NCBI RefSeq assembly: GCF_019397265.1
Contig: NZ_CP068985.1
Location: forward strand, 6,130,001 to 6,194,000
DNA: 64,000 nucleotides
Source: Nonomuraea coxensis DSM 45129
GTDB taxonomy: Bacteria; Actinomycetota; Actinomycetes; Streptosporangiales; Streptosporangiaceae
Reading direction: 5' to 3'
Shown here one piece after another: positions 25,460 to 33,469 of the stretch (its first letter is position 1; every line of letters begins with the position of its first letter). The notes below the pieces were generated by a model. That model was not told where the DNA came from, did no database searches, and saw nothing but the letters and a program-made list of their open reading frames with translations. The position numbers were made by a program, and so were the translations under genes.

Positions 25460-26671
25460 TTAGTTGGGGTGGACCTGCGGCGAAAGGTCCTTCTCGCGCG
25501 ACGAGCGGTCGGTCATCCCGTTCACCCCTTTCAGCGCGTGATCGAGATCCTCGATCAGGGTGCCGGCCGGTTCGAGGCCGACGGACAGGCGGACCAGGCC
25601 GGCCGGGATGCCCATCGTGGCGCGCACGCTCTCCTCGGTGGACAGGGCCGGGGCGTTGACCAGGCTCTCGAAGCCGCCCCAGGACACGCCGATCCTGAAA
25701 TGCCGCAGTCTGTCGAGAAAAGTCGCGACCTGGTGGGTGTCGTCCGTCGCCAGCTCGACGCTGAACAGACTGGAGAACCCCGACATCTGCCGCGCGGCGA
25801 TCGCGTGCCCCGGATGCGACGGCAGGCCAGGATGGTTGACCTCCCGCACCCCCGGATGGCCGGCCAGGAACCGCGCCACCGCGAGCCCCCGCTCCTGGTG
25901 GGCCGCCATGCGCACGGACAGCGTCCGCAGCCCCTTGATCACCTTGGCCGCGTCGTGCGGCGACATGGCGGCGCCGTAGAGCTGGTACTCGGTCAGCGCG
26001 AGCGGCCTGACGAGCCGGGCCGGGCCGACGACCACGCCGCCGACCAGGTCGCTGTGGCCGCCGATGTACTTTGACAGCGAGTGCACCACCAGGTCCACGC
26101 CCAGCGTGAGCGGCTTCTGGAACAGCGGCGTGGACCAGGTGTTGTCCATCACCGTCACCAGGCCGCGCCCGCGCGCCCAGGCCGCGACCTCGGCGATGTC
26201 CACGATCGCGTACGCCATGTAGGAGGGCGACTCGAAGTAGAGTAGGCGCGTCCGCTCGTTGATAGCGCTGTCACACTCCGCGAGGTCGCCCACGTGCGTA
26301 TGCGTGACCCCGAACTTCTCCAGGTAGCGCAGGAACTGCGTGGTCGGCCCGTAGACCGCGCCCAGCACCAGCACGTGGTCACCGGCCGACACCTGCGACG
26401 AGATCGTCGCCGCGATGGCGCCCATCCCCGAGCCGAAACACTTGGCCCGTTCCCCCCGCTCCAGCGCCGCGAGCTTACGCTGGGCGAGGTCGACCGTCGG
26501 ATTGGTCCCCCGCCAGTAGACGTAGCGCTCGTCCTCGTTCCTGATGGCCTCGCCCAGTTCCTCGGCCGTCGCGAACGTGAACAGCGAGTTCTCGAACACC
26601 GGCGGATTGACCGCGCCCAGCGTCCACGGCTCGTCCTCGCCCAGCCGGCCGCAGATCCATTCGTCATTCAT
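25460..26671 (-). CDS. Cys/Met metabolism PLP-dependent enzyme (trans-sulfuration family)
   Basis: Type I PLP enzyme of 403 aa in the cystathionine gamma-synthase/lyase family. The PLP lysine is K201 in SLSKYIGGHSD. YEFAR-type N-terminal contacts, the VMDNTWSTP Asp and SGMGAIAATI are present. Substrate choice (cystathionine, homocysteine or methionine) is not resolved. ATG 26671 starts MNDEWICGRLGEDEP. No Shine-Dalgarno is visible, and only 10 nt separate it from the end of the TnpB element, so its native promoter has been displaced. The reading frame stays open into the element to 26746, allowing a fused N-terminus in principle. Confidence 0.88.
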   Translation of the reverse strand: MNDEWICGRLGEDEPWTLGAVNPPVFENSLFTFATAEELGEAIRNEDERYVYWRGTNPTVDLAQRKLAALERGERAKCFGSGMGAIAATISSQVSAGDHVLVLGAVYGPTTQFLRYLEKFGVTHTHVGDLAECDSAINERTRLLYFESPSYMAYAIVDIAEVAAWARGRGLVTVMDNTWSTPLFQKPLTLGVDLVVHSLSKYIGGHSDLVGGVVVGPARLVRPLALTEYQLYGAAMSPHDAAKVIKGLRTLSVRMAAHQERGLAVARFLAGHPGVREVNHPGLPSHPGHAIAARQMSGFSSLFSVELATDDTHQVATFLDRLRHFRIGVSWGGFESLVNAPALSTEESVRATMGIPAGLVRLSVGLEPAGTLIEDLDHALKGVNGMTDRSSREKDLSPQVHPN

Positions 26672-26681
26672 GGGGCAGAGT

Positions 26682-26850
26682 TTGACATCCTCCCCCTCGT
26701 GCACGAGGGGGATTCCGACCATCGCCGGTCGGCCTTCCTGCTTCACCGCCGATCGCCCCGCCCGGGAGGAGGACTCCCGTTTGAGGTCTTACACCAGCTC
26801 CACAGGCGTTTCAGCTCTCCGCCAGCCCGGCGGCGAGCACGTTTCTGGCC
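26682..26850 (-). ncRNA. predicted TnpB guide RNA (reRNA/omega RNA) scaffold
   Basis: In IS605-type elements the guide RNA derives from the 3' end of tnpB plus the right end. Here about 100 nt of non-coding sequence follow the tnpB stop (26811), including a CCCGGGAGGAGGACTCCCG-type fold near 26761-26779 and the 20-bp terminal palindrome. The guide would start past TCAA at 26681 and read ACTCTGCCCCATGAATGA. The 5' limit is a guess. Confidence 0.45.
26692..26711. repeat. right-end perfect palindrome of the tnpB element
   Basis: CCCCCTCGTG-CACGAGGGGG is a perfect 20-bp palindrome immediately inside the right boundary. It fits the subterminal hairpin recognised by Y1 transposases. Confidence 0.7.
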
Positions 26851-27917
26851 GCGTTCACGTCCCGGTCATGGACCACGCCGCACGCACAGGTCCACTCGCG
26901 GACGCTCAACGGCATGTCGTTCCGCAGGGCCCCGCAGACCGAGCACAACTTGGAGGAGGGAAACCAGCGGTCCGCCACCACCAGCGTGCGCCCGTACCAG
27001 GCAGCCTTGTACTCCAGCATGCGCCGCAGCTCCCGCCACCCCGCATCCGAGACGGCGCGAGCCAGCCTGCGGTTCCTGACCAGGTTGCGGACCGACAGGT
27101 CCTCCACGGCGATCACTTGATTCTCGGAAACCAGCCGGGTGGTGACCTTGTGCAGATAGTCGCGCCTGCGGTCGGCGATCCGGGCATGCACCCGCGCCAC
27201 CTTCAGCCGGGCCTTGGCCCGGTTCTTCGACCCCTTCTCCTTACGGGCCAGCGCCCGCTGCGCCCTGGCCAGCCTGCGCCGCTCACGACGCTCATGACGC
27301 GGATTGACGATCTGCTCACCGCACGACAGCGTCGCCAGCATGGTGAGGCCCGCGTCCACCCCGACGGCCTGCTCGACCGGCGGCAACGGCGCGATCTTCT
27401 CCTCCACCAGCAGGGACACGAACCACCGCCCCGCCGCGTCCCTCGACACCGTGACCGTGGACGGCTCAGCCCCCTCCGGGAGTGGGCGCGACCACACGAT
27501 GTCCAGCGGAGCTGCCATCTTGGCCAGGGTGAGCCGGCCGTCACGCCAGCGGAACGCCGAGCGGGTGTACTCGGCCGACGCCCGCGACCGCTTACGGGAC
27601 TTGAACGCCGGGTACTTGGCCCGCTTGGCGAAGAAGTTCGCGAACGCCGCCTGCAGATGCCGCAGCGTCTGCTGCAACGGCACCGACGACACCTCACACA
27701 GGAACGCCAGCTCGGGGGTCTTCTTCCACGCCGTCAGCGCGGCCGACGACTCCGCGTAGGAGACGCCGCGGCCCTCCAGCCTGTAGGCGCGGGTCCGCTC
27801 TTCCAATGCCTTGTTGTAGACCAGGCGCACGCAACCAAACGTCCGGACAAGCTCCTCTGCCTGCTCGGAGGTCGGATGGAAGCGGTACTTGTAGGCCCGC
27901 TTCACCAGCTGCGCCAC
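26811..27917 (-). CDS. tnpB: TnpB RNA-guided endonuclease (IS605/IS1341 type)
   Basis: Full-length 368-aa TnpB. The N-terminal WED/REC-like part begins KRAYKYRFHPTSEQ. The RuvC triad is intact: D188 (VGVDAG), E272 (VEDLSVRNL) and D353 (HDRDVNAARN). The zinc finger has C325, C328, C344 and C346. TnpB nucleases cut target DNA under guidance of an RNA from the element's own right end and promote retention of the element after excision. No frameshift or stop is present, so the protein should be active. The ATG is at 27917. Base composition resembles the host. Confidence 0.93.
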   Translation of the reverse strand: MAQLVKRAYKYRFHPTSEQAEELVRTFGCVRLVYNKALEERTRAYRLEGRGVSYAESSAALTAWKKTPELAFLCEVSSVPLQQTLRHLQAAFANFFAKRAKYPAFKSRKRSRASAEYTRSAFRWRDGRLTLAKMAAPLDIVWSRPLPEGAEPSTVTVSRDAAGRWFVSLLVEEKIAPLPPVEQAVGVDAGLTMLATLSCGEQIVNPRHERRERRRLARAQRALARKEKGSKNRAKARLKVARVHARIADRRRDYLHKVTTRLVSENQVIAVEDLSVRNLVRNRRLARAVSDAGWRELRRMLEYKAAWYGRTLVVADRWFPSSKLCSVCGALRNDMPLSVREWTCACGVVHDRDVNAARNVLAAGLAES

Positions 27918-27999
27918 CCCTCGATCATATGTGCGAGATCACCCGCGCACCGGCCGAATCCGAAAGACGACGGCGGTCCGCCTGACGGCGTATCGCCTG

Positions 28000-28050
28000 C
28001 TCCTGCCCTGCTCCGCAGGAGTCCGATTCCTGCCCCGCCTGAAGGCGGGG
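28000..28050. repeat. left-end hairpins of the tnpB element
   Basis: Two stem-loops stand in tandem: CTCCTGC/GCAGGAG (28000-28006 and 28015-28021) and CCCCGCC-TGAA-GGCGGGG (28033-28050). Such subterminal hairpins mark IS200/IS605 ends. The rest of the 27918-28069 gap has no gene. Confidence 0.6.
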
Positions 28051-28069
28051 GTCTCCTCGGAGGTATCTG

Positions 28070-29065
28070 ATGACAGCGCGCAAGCCGACCATGGCGGACG
28101 TGGCCCGGCGGGCGGGCGTGAGCCTCAAGACCGTCTCCCGGGTGGTCAACCAGGAGCCGCACGTGCGCGCGTCGCTGCAGCAGCGGGTCCGGGCGGCCAT
28201 CAGCGCGCTCGGCTACCGCCGCAACGAGGCCGCCGCCCGGCTCGCGCGCGGCGCCACGATGCTGACGCTCGGCCTGGTCATGGAGAACATCTCCAACGAG
28301 TTCTACGCGCGGCTCGCCGCCGCCGTGGAGGCCGCCGCGGCCGAGCACGAGGCGCTGGTCGTCTTCGGCTCCTACGAGGAGAGCCCCGACAAGGAGCGCA
28401 TGCTCATCGAGTCGATGGCGGCGCGCGGCGTCGACTCCCTCATCGTCGTGCCGTCGGCCGCCGACCACGGATGGCTGGCCGAGCACGCGAGCCTCCGGAT
28501 GGTGTTCGTGGACCGGGTGCCGCGCGGCCTCGCCGCGGCCGACGTGGTCGTGCTCGACGACGAGCGGGGCGGCCGGGCCGCCACCGAGCACCTGCTGGCG
28601 CGCGGGCACCGGCGCGTGGCGCTCATCTCCGACGACGACGGGCTGAGCTCCGTCCACGACCGGGCCGCCGGCTACCGCGCCGCCCTCGCCGCGGCCGGGC
28701 TGCCCGCCGACGAACGGCTGGTGGTGCACGGGGTCTTCGACCCGTGCCGGGTGGCGGAGGAGGTGTCGCGGCTGCTCGACCTGGCCGATCCGCCGACCGC
28801 GTTCTTCGCCGCCAACAACCGGGCGGCGATCGGGATCCTGCGGGCGCTGCGGGAGCGGCCGGAGCGGCCCGCGTACGTGGGGTTCGACGACTTCGCCCTC
28901 GCCGACGTCTTCAGCCCCGGGGTGACGGTCGTCCGCTACGACGTGCCGCTGCTCGCGCGGACCGCCGTGGACCTGCTGCTGCGCCCGCCGGAGGACACGT
29001 CACGGCTGGTGAAGGTGCCCGTCGAGCTCGTCCCCCGCGGCTCCGGCGAACTCCCGCCCCCCTGA
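28070..29065 (+). CDS. LacI family transcriptional regulator
   Basis: A 331-aa sugar-type repressor. The HTH at about 7-55 reads TMADVARRAGVSLKTVSRVVNQEPHV, with the hinge helix GYRRNEAAARLARG. The rest is a periplasmic-binding-protein-like effector domain with FVDRVPRGL and PAYVGFDDFALADVFSPGVTVV. The effector is probably a sugar. ATG 28070 follows a GGAGG at 28058-28063 that may come from the left end of the tnpB element, which abuts the gene. The element has probably replaced the native promoter. Confidence 0.9.
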   Translation: MTARKPTMADVARRAGVSLKTVSRVVNQEPHVRASLQQRVRAAISALGYRRNEAAARLARGATMLTLGLVMENISNEFYARLAAAVEAAAAEHEALVVFGSYEESPDKERMLIESMAARGVDSLIVVPSAADHGWLAEHASLRMVFVDRVPRGLAAADVVVLDDERGGRAATEHLLARGHRRVALISDDDGLSSVHDRAAGYRAALAAAGLPADERLVVHGVFDPCRVAEEVSRLLDLADPPTAFFAANNRAAIGILRALRERPERPAYVGFDDFALADVFSPGVTVVRYDVPLLARTAVDLLLRPPEDTSRLVKVPVELVPRGSGELPPP

Positions 29066-29068
29066 CCC

Positions 29069-30556
29069 CTAGGAGGAGCGCGGGCGCCAGTCGCCGCGGT
29101 TCAGGTCCAGGTTCTCGGGGGTGTGCAGGCGGACCATGACGCGCGCCACGTTCGCCGGCACCCGGTGCGGGGTCAGGAACGACACCGACACCATCACCAC
29201 GAACGCGATCGGCACCGTCCACGCCGCGGGCTGGGCCAGCAGCGCCGCCGTGAAGCCGTCGTACGGCGCTCCCATGATCGTCGCCAGCACCGCGCCGCAG
29301 GCCAGGCCGCCGCCCACGAGCAGCCCCGCCAGCGCCCCCGTCGTGGTGAGGCGGCGCCACCAGATGCCGAGCACCAGCAGCGGGCAGAACGACGAGGCCG
29401 CGACCGCGAAGGCCAGCCCCACCACGTCCGCCACCGGGAGCTGGCGCGCCCACAGCGCCAGGGCCAGCGGCACCGCCACGGCCATGAGGGTGGCGATCCT
29501 GAACGAGCGCACCCCGCCCTTGAGCAGGTCCTGGGCGATCACCCCCGCCACGGAGACGGTCAGCCCCGACGAGGTGGACAGGAACGCCGCGAACGCCCCT
29601 GCGGTCAGCAGCGCCGTCAGCAGGTCGCCCAGGGTGCCGCCGATCATGCGGGCGGGCAGCGTCAGTACGACCGTGTCGGTGCGGGTCAGGTCGGCGGCGT
29701 AGAGGCGGCCGAGCCAGCCGTACATGGCGGGCAGCAGGTAGAAGGCGCCGAGCAGGGAGAGCACGACGAGCGTCGTACGGCGGGCGGCCTGGCCGTCGGG
29801 GTTGGTGTAGAAGCGCACGAGCACGTGCGGCAGCCCCATCGTCCCCAGGAACGTGGCCAGGATCAGCGAGTACGTCGAGTAGAGCCCGTACTCCCTGCCC
29901 CCGCTGAGCGGCGTCTGCCAGGTGGCGGCGTCCGCGGCGCTCACCCCGGGCGCGCCGCCCGCGCGCCAGGCCATGAGCAGGAACACCAGCGGCACGGCCA
30001 GCGCCGTCAGCTTGAGCCAGTACTGGAACGCCTGCACGAACGTGATCGAGCGCATGCCGCCCGACAGCACGTTGACCGCCACGACCACGGCCACCAGCAG
30101 CCCGCCGGCCCACGGGGGCGCGCCGGTGATCTCCCGCAGCACCAGCCCGGCGCTCTGGAACTGCGGCATCAGGTAGAGCCAGCCGATGAGGACGACCAGC
30201 ACGCTCGCCGTCCTGCGCACGGTCATGGACTCCAGCCGGGCCTCGGCGAAGTCGGGCAGCGTGTACGCCCCCGAGCGCCGCAGCGGCGCGGACACCAGCA
30301 CCAGCAGCACGAGATAGCCGCCGGTCCAGCCGACGGGCAGCCACAGCATGTCCACGCCGAAGGCCAGGATGAGCCCGGCGACGCCGAGGAAGGAGGCGGC
30401 CGACAGGTACTCGCCGCCGATGGCGGAGGCGTTCCACAGCGGGCTGACGGTGCGGGAGGCGACGTAGAAGTCGGACGTGGTGCGCGACACGCGGATGCCG
30501 AAGGCTCCGATGAGCACGGCCGCCACCACCACGACCAGCACGGCGGTGAGGCTCAT
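29069..30556 (-). CDS. sodium/solute symporter (acetate/monocarboxylate type), second copy
   Basis: A 495-aa SSS-family carrier with about 13 transmembrane helices. ASAIGGEYLSAASFLGVAGL, MGLPHVLVRFYTNPDG and FAAFLSTSSGLTVSVAGVIAQDLL correspond to the conserved segments of the ActP-like carrier at 23411, but sequence identity is only moderate. ATG 30556 overlaps the stop of the upstream small membrane protein (ATGA). It is the last gene of the LytS-LytTR operon, which suggests two-component-controlled uptake of a small carboxylate such as acetate, pyruvate or propionate. Confidence 0.9.
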   Translation of the reverse strand: MSLTAVLVVVVAAVLIGAFGIRVSRTTSDFYVASRTVSPLWNASAIGGEYLSAASFLGVAGLILAFGVDMLWLPVGWTGGYLVLLVLVSAPLRRSGAYTLPDFAEARLESMTVRRTASVLVVLIGWLYLMPQFQSAGLVLREITGAPPWAGGLLVAVVVAVNVLSGGMRSITFVQAFQYWLKLTALAVPLVFLLMAWRAGGAPGVSAADAATWQTPLSGGREYGLYSTYSLILATFLGTMGLPHVLVRFYTNPDGQAARRTTLVVLSLLGAFYLLPAMYGWLGRLYAADLTRTDTVVLTLPARMIGGTLGDLLTALLTAGAFAAFLSTSSGLTVSVAGVIAQDLLKGGVRSFRIATLMAVAVPLALALWARQLPVADVVGLAFAVAASSFCPLLVLGIWWRRLTTTGALAGLLVGGGLACGAVLATIMGAPYDGFTAALLAQPAAWTVPIAFVVMVSVSFLTPHRVPANVARVMVRLHTPENLDLNRGDWRPRSS

Positions 30557-30993
30557 CGGCGTTCGACCAGCTCGGCGAAGTGGCGTTCGTTGCGCTCGGC
30601 CTGGCGGACGTACAGCCACGCGCCGAGGACGAAGGCGGGGTAGATGAGCCCGGCGAGCACCGCCCACGGCAGCGGCACGCCGAGCAGCTCGACCTCGCGC
30701 AGCTCGGGGATGAGCAGGAACAGCAGCGGCAGGCCGCCCACCACGCAGGCCAGCACGGTGCAGACGAACAGGGCCAGCCGGAACTGGGTGCGCAGCAGGG
30801 AGCGCATGTAGACCTCGCCGAGGCCGGTCTGCTCGTCGATCTCGCGGGTGGCGGGATAGCGGGGGCGGCGCGCGGCGGCGGCGCGCGGGCTCGTCACGGC
30901 GACCCGCCGGGCCGTCTGGCCGCCGCCGCGGCCGGGACGACGGCCGGGGCGCGGCTCCTCCGGGGGCGTCGCGGGCGTTCCTCCGGTCGTCAT
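30553..30993 (-). CDS. small membrane protein, DUF485-like symporter partner
   Basis: A 146-aa protein. A basic, Pro/Gly-rich cytoplasmic N-terminus (1-70) is followed by YMRSLLRTQFRLALFVC and two transmembrane helices (about 78-98 and 108-130), then a charged tail with VRQAERNERHF. Size, topology and position directly before a symporter mimic DUF485 partners, although the sequence is divergent. ATG 30993 overlaps the LytTR gene stop (ATGA), and its stop overlaps the symporter start (ATGA), so all three are translationally coupled. Confidence 0.85.
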   Translation of the reverse strand: MTTGGTPATPPEEPRPGRRPGRGGGQTARRVAVTSPRAAAARRPRYPATREIDEQTGLGEVYMRSLLRTQFRLALFVCTVLACVVGGLPLLFLLIPELREVELLGVPLPWAVLAGLIYPAFVLGAWLYVRQAERNERHFAELVERR

Positions 30994-31739
30994 TCCTGGC
31001 GTCCCTTCCGCGCGCGCCGGACCAGCAGGTCGCGCAGCTCCCGCGTGTGCCTGCGGCTGACCGGGATCTCGGTGCCGGCCACCCGGACGGTGCACCTGCC
31101 CGAGTCGATGTGCAGCTCGTCGATGTGCTTGACGGCCACGAGGTGGCTGCGGTGCACGCGGAGGAACCCGGCCGGGGCCCACCGTTCCTCCAGCGTCGCC
31201 AGCGGGATGCGGACGAGGTGGCTGCCGGCCGCGGTGTGCAGCCGGGCGTAGTCGCCGTGCGCCTCGACGTAGATGACGTCGGCGCTGGAGACGAAGCGGG
31301 TCACCCCGCCCAGCTCGACCGGGATCGTGTCGCTCTCGCCGCCTTCCGCCGGCACGTCCGCCGAGACGGCGACGCGCCGGATGGCCTCGGTGAGCCGTTC
31401 CGGCCGTACCGGCTTGAGCAGGTAGTCCTCGGCCTTGATCTCGAAGGCGTCCACGGCGTGCTCCTCGTACGCCGTCACGAACACCACCCGGGGCGGGTTG
31501 GCGAACTGCGACAGCAGCCGCCCGAGCACCACCCCGTCGAGCCCGCGCATGCGGATGTCGAGGAACACCGCGTCGATCGGCCGCCCGTCGGCGATGGCGC
31601 GGTCCAGCAGCCGCAGCGCCTGCGCGCCGTCCCGCGCGGTGGCGACCTCGCCGATGCGAGGGTCGGTGCGCAGCAGGTACGACAGGTCTTCGAGGGCGGG
31701 CAGCTCGTCGTCGACCGCGAGGACCCGGAGTAGTGCCAT
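30990..31739 (-). CDS. LytTR family response regulator
   Basis: A 249-aa two-component regulator. The receiver domain has the acidic pair D10-D11, phospho-acceptor D61 (FLDIRMRG) and K109 (YLLKPVRP). Residues about 145-245 form a LytTR DNA-binding domain (VIYVEAHGDYARLHT, FLRVHRSHLVAVKHI, ISRRH-like end). ATG 31739 gives a normal receiver start; the frame also opens at TTG 31763. A TTGACC at the stop of the kinase gene could serve as an internal -35. The cognate kinase is encoded 33 nt upstream. Confidence 0.92.
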   Translation of the reverse strand: MALLRVLAVDDELPALEDLSYLLRTDPRIGEVATARDGAQALRLLDRAIADGRPIDAVFLDIRMRGLDGVVLGRLLSQFANPPRVVFVTAYEEHAVDAFEIKAEDYLLKPVRPERLTEAIRRVAVSADVPAEGGESDTIPVELGGVTRFVSSADVIYVEAHGDYARLHTAAGSHLVRIPLATLEERWAPAGFLRVHRSHLVAVKHIDELHIDSGRCTVRVAGTEIPVSRRHTRELRDLLVRRARKGRQE

Positions 31740-31772
31740 AGACAGTGATGAAACCGACAACAAAGATCAAGG

Positions 31773-32954
31773 TCAACGGGCAGAGACGCCCGGGTGATAT
31801 TTCGGCAATCGGATGTTGACCTTGGTGCCCGCTCCTTCGCCGGTCTCGACGACGAGGCCGTACTCGTCGCCGTAGACCTGGCGCAGCCGCTCGTCGACGT
31901 TGGCCAGCCCGACGCCGCCCGCCGGGACGATCTCGCCCGCGAGGATGAGCCGCAGCCGGTCGGGGTCCATGCCGAGGCCGTCGTCCTCGACACTGATGCG
32001 GCATTCGGCCCCGGCGTCCTCGGCGACGATCGTGATGCGGCCGACGCCGTTGCGGCTCTCCAGCCCGTGCCGTACGGCGTTCTCGACGAGCGGCTGCAGG
32101 CACAGGAACGGCACGGCGACGGGCAGCACCTCGGGCGCGATGCGGAGGGTGACCTGGAGCTGGTCGCCGAACCTGGCCCGCTCCAGGATCAGGTAGCGGT
32201 CGATGGAGCGCAGCTCCTCGGCGAGGGTGGTGAACTCGCCGTGCCGGCGGAAGGAGTAGCGGGTGAAGTCGGCGAACTCCAGCAGCAGCTCCCTGGCCCG
32301 CTCCGGGTCCGTGCGGACGAAGGAGGCGATCGTGGTGAGCGAGTTGTAGATGAAGTGGGGGGAGATCTGCGCCCGCAGCGCGCGTACCTCGGCCTCCATG
32401 AGCCGGGTGCGCGAGCGGTCGAGCTCGGCCAGTTCGAGCTGGGAGTCCACCCAGCCGGCGACCTCCTGGGCGGCGCGGACCAGCCCGGCCGAGGCGCTCT
32501 GGCTGTAGGCGATGAGGGCGCCGACGACCCGGTCGTCGGTGGTGAGCGGCACCACGACGGCCTGCCTGATCGGGCATTCGAGCAGGTCGCAGTCGAGGGT
32601 GAGCACCTGGGTGCGGCCGTCCTCCAGGGTGGCGGCGGCGTGCTCGAAGGCCCGCTCGGCGTGGTGGTCGTCGCCCTCGCCGTCGTAGACGAGCAGCCGC
32701 TCGGCGTCGGCGATGGCCACCGCGGGCGCGTTGAGCAGGGCGCGCAGGTGCCGGGAGGCGCGCTCGGCTCCGTCGTCGGTGAGCCCGGCGCGCAGCGGCG
32801 GCCCGGCCAGCGAGGCGGTGTGCAGGGTCTCGAACGTGGCCCGCTCGGCCGGGCTGGTGCCCAGCTCGCGGCGGCCCCGGAGCACGCGCCACAGCACGAT
32901 CGCGGGCACGCCCACGAGCACGGCGACCACGGCGCTGCCGACGACGTACTCCAC
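31773..32954 (-). CDS. LytS-type sensor histidine kinase (His_kinase family)
   Basis: A 393-aa membrane kinase. There is one N-terminal transmembrane helix (about 4-23). A GAF-like sensor region (about 45-170) contains a cysteine-bearing LTLDCDLLECPIRQAVVVPL. The phospho-acceptor H200 lies in RAQISPHFIYNSLTTIASF and the ATPase has PLVENAVRHGLE and DDGLGMD boxes. With a single helix it probably senses an intracellular or membrane signal. The Cys pair in the GAF-like part could be redox or metal sensitive. GTG 32954 was chosen because TAGGCT lies 8 nt upstream. Confidence 0.92.
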   Translation of the reverse strand: MEYVVGSAVVAVLVGVPAIVLWRVLRGRRELGTSPAERATFETLHTASLAGPPLRAGLTDDGAERASRHLRALLNAPAVAIADAERLLVYDGEGDDHHAERAFEHAAATLEDGRTQVLTLDCDLLECPIRQAVVVPLTTDDRVVGALIAYSQSASAGLVRAAQEVAGWVDSQLELAELDRSRTRLMEAEVRALRAQISPHFIYNSLTTIASFVRTDPERARELLLEFADFTRYSFRRHGEFTTLAEELRSIDRYLILERARFGDQLQVTLRIAPEVLPVAVPFLCLQPLVENAVRHGLESRNGVGRITIVAEDAGAECRISVEDDGLGMDPDRLRLILAGEIVPAGGVGLANVDERLRQVYGDEYGLVVETGEGAGTKVNIRLPKYHPGVSAR

Positions 32955-32962
32955 GCGGCCGA

Positions 32963-32968
32963 AGCCTA
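32963..32968 (-). promoter_or_regulatory. -10 box, leaderless start of LytS-type kinase operon
   Basis: TAGGCT on the minus strand is 8 nt before GTG 32954. It marks the promoter of the four-gene operon. Confidence 0.5.
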
Positions 32969-33009
32969 GCCGAGGCCGGGCCCCGCGCACACGGGGCCGG
33001 GCGGGCGGC

Positions 33010-33414
33010 TCAGAGCGCGGCCGCGACGCGGGCGGCGTAGGACGCGGCCTCCTCGGCGGAGTCGTAGCGGGTGCGGGGCCAGAAGAAGCCGCGCAGGCCG
33101 TCCTTGCGGTGCCGCGGCACCACGTGCACGTGCAGGTGGGGGACGCTCTGGCTGATGCGGTTGTTCATGGCGACGAACGTGCCGTCGGCCTCCAGCCCCT
33201 CCTCGACCGCCCGTGCCAGGGCCTGCACGCGGGTGAAGAACGGCCCGACGTCGCCGAGGTCGGCCAGCGTCTCGGCGTGGACGCGCGGCACGACCAGCAC
33301 GTGGCCCTTGAAGACCGGCCGGGCGTCGAGGAACGAGACCGCCACGTCGTCGGAGTGCACGAGGTGCGCGGGCCGCTCGCCCGCGACGATCTCGCAGAAC
33401 AGGTCTGTGCTCAC
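33010..33414 (-). CDS. HIT family hydrolase
   Basis: A 134-aa histidine-triad nucleotide hydrolase/transferase. The catalytic triad is H93-x-H95-x-H97 in VPHLHVHVVPR. The N-terminus (CEIVAGERPAHLVHSDDVAVSFLD) and GHVLVVPRVH are standard for HINT-like proteins that cleave nucleotide phosphoramidates. The Trp-containing tail (RGFFWPRTRYDS) is found in many actinobacterial members. GTG 33414 is preceded by a TAGGGT box only 6 nt away. It is divergent from the MFS gene. Confidence 0.93.
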   Translation of the reverse strand: MSTDLFCEIVAGERPAHLVHSDDVAVSFLDARPVFKGHVLVVPRVHAETLADLGDVGPFFTRVQALARAVEEGLEADGTFVAMNNRISQSVPHLHVHVVPRHRKDGLRGFFWPRTRYDSAEEAASYAARVAAAL

Positions 33415-33420
33415 CGCTCG

Positions 33421-33426
33421 ACCCTA
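33421..33426 (-). promoter_or_regulatory. -10 box, leaderless start of HIT gene
   Basis: TAGGGT on the minus strand sits 6 nt before GTG 33414. Confidence 0.5.
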
Positions 33427-33441
33427 TCGGCTCGACACTTG

Positions 33442-33456
33442 GCGACAGCTTGTTGC
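33442..33456. promoter_or_regulatory. TetR-type operator candidate in MFS promoter
   Basis: GCGACA-GCT-TGTTGC is an imperfect palindrome (5 of 6 arm positions) lying directly upstream of TATCTT (33457-33462), the likely -10 of the MFS gene. Binding by the downstream TetR protein would block the exporter promoter. Confidence 0.45.
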
Positions 33457-33469
33457 TATCTTTAAGGAC

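Larger units (their letters stand above)
26682..28066 (-). mobile_element. IS200/IS605-type element carrying only tnpB
   Basis: A compact element on the minus strand. Left-end hairpins are at 28000-28050, an intact tnpB follows, and the right end carries the palindromic hairpin at 26692-26711 and then GATGTCAA. The final TCAA matches the right cleavage tetranucleotide known for IS608-type elements, which places that boundary at 26682. The left boundary is only approximate (28050-28068). No Y1 tyrosine transposase (tnpA) is present, so movement would need TnpA in trans. It sits exactly between the PLP enzyme and LacI genes. Confidence 0.75.

Noticed and set aside
26672..26746. N-terminal extension of the PLP enzyme into the tnpB element
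   Set aside because: The extension is element sequence without family similarity, and the normal protein start is ATG 26671.
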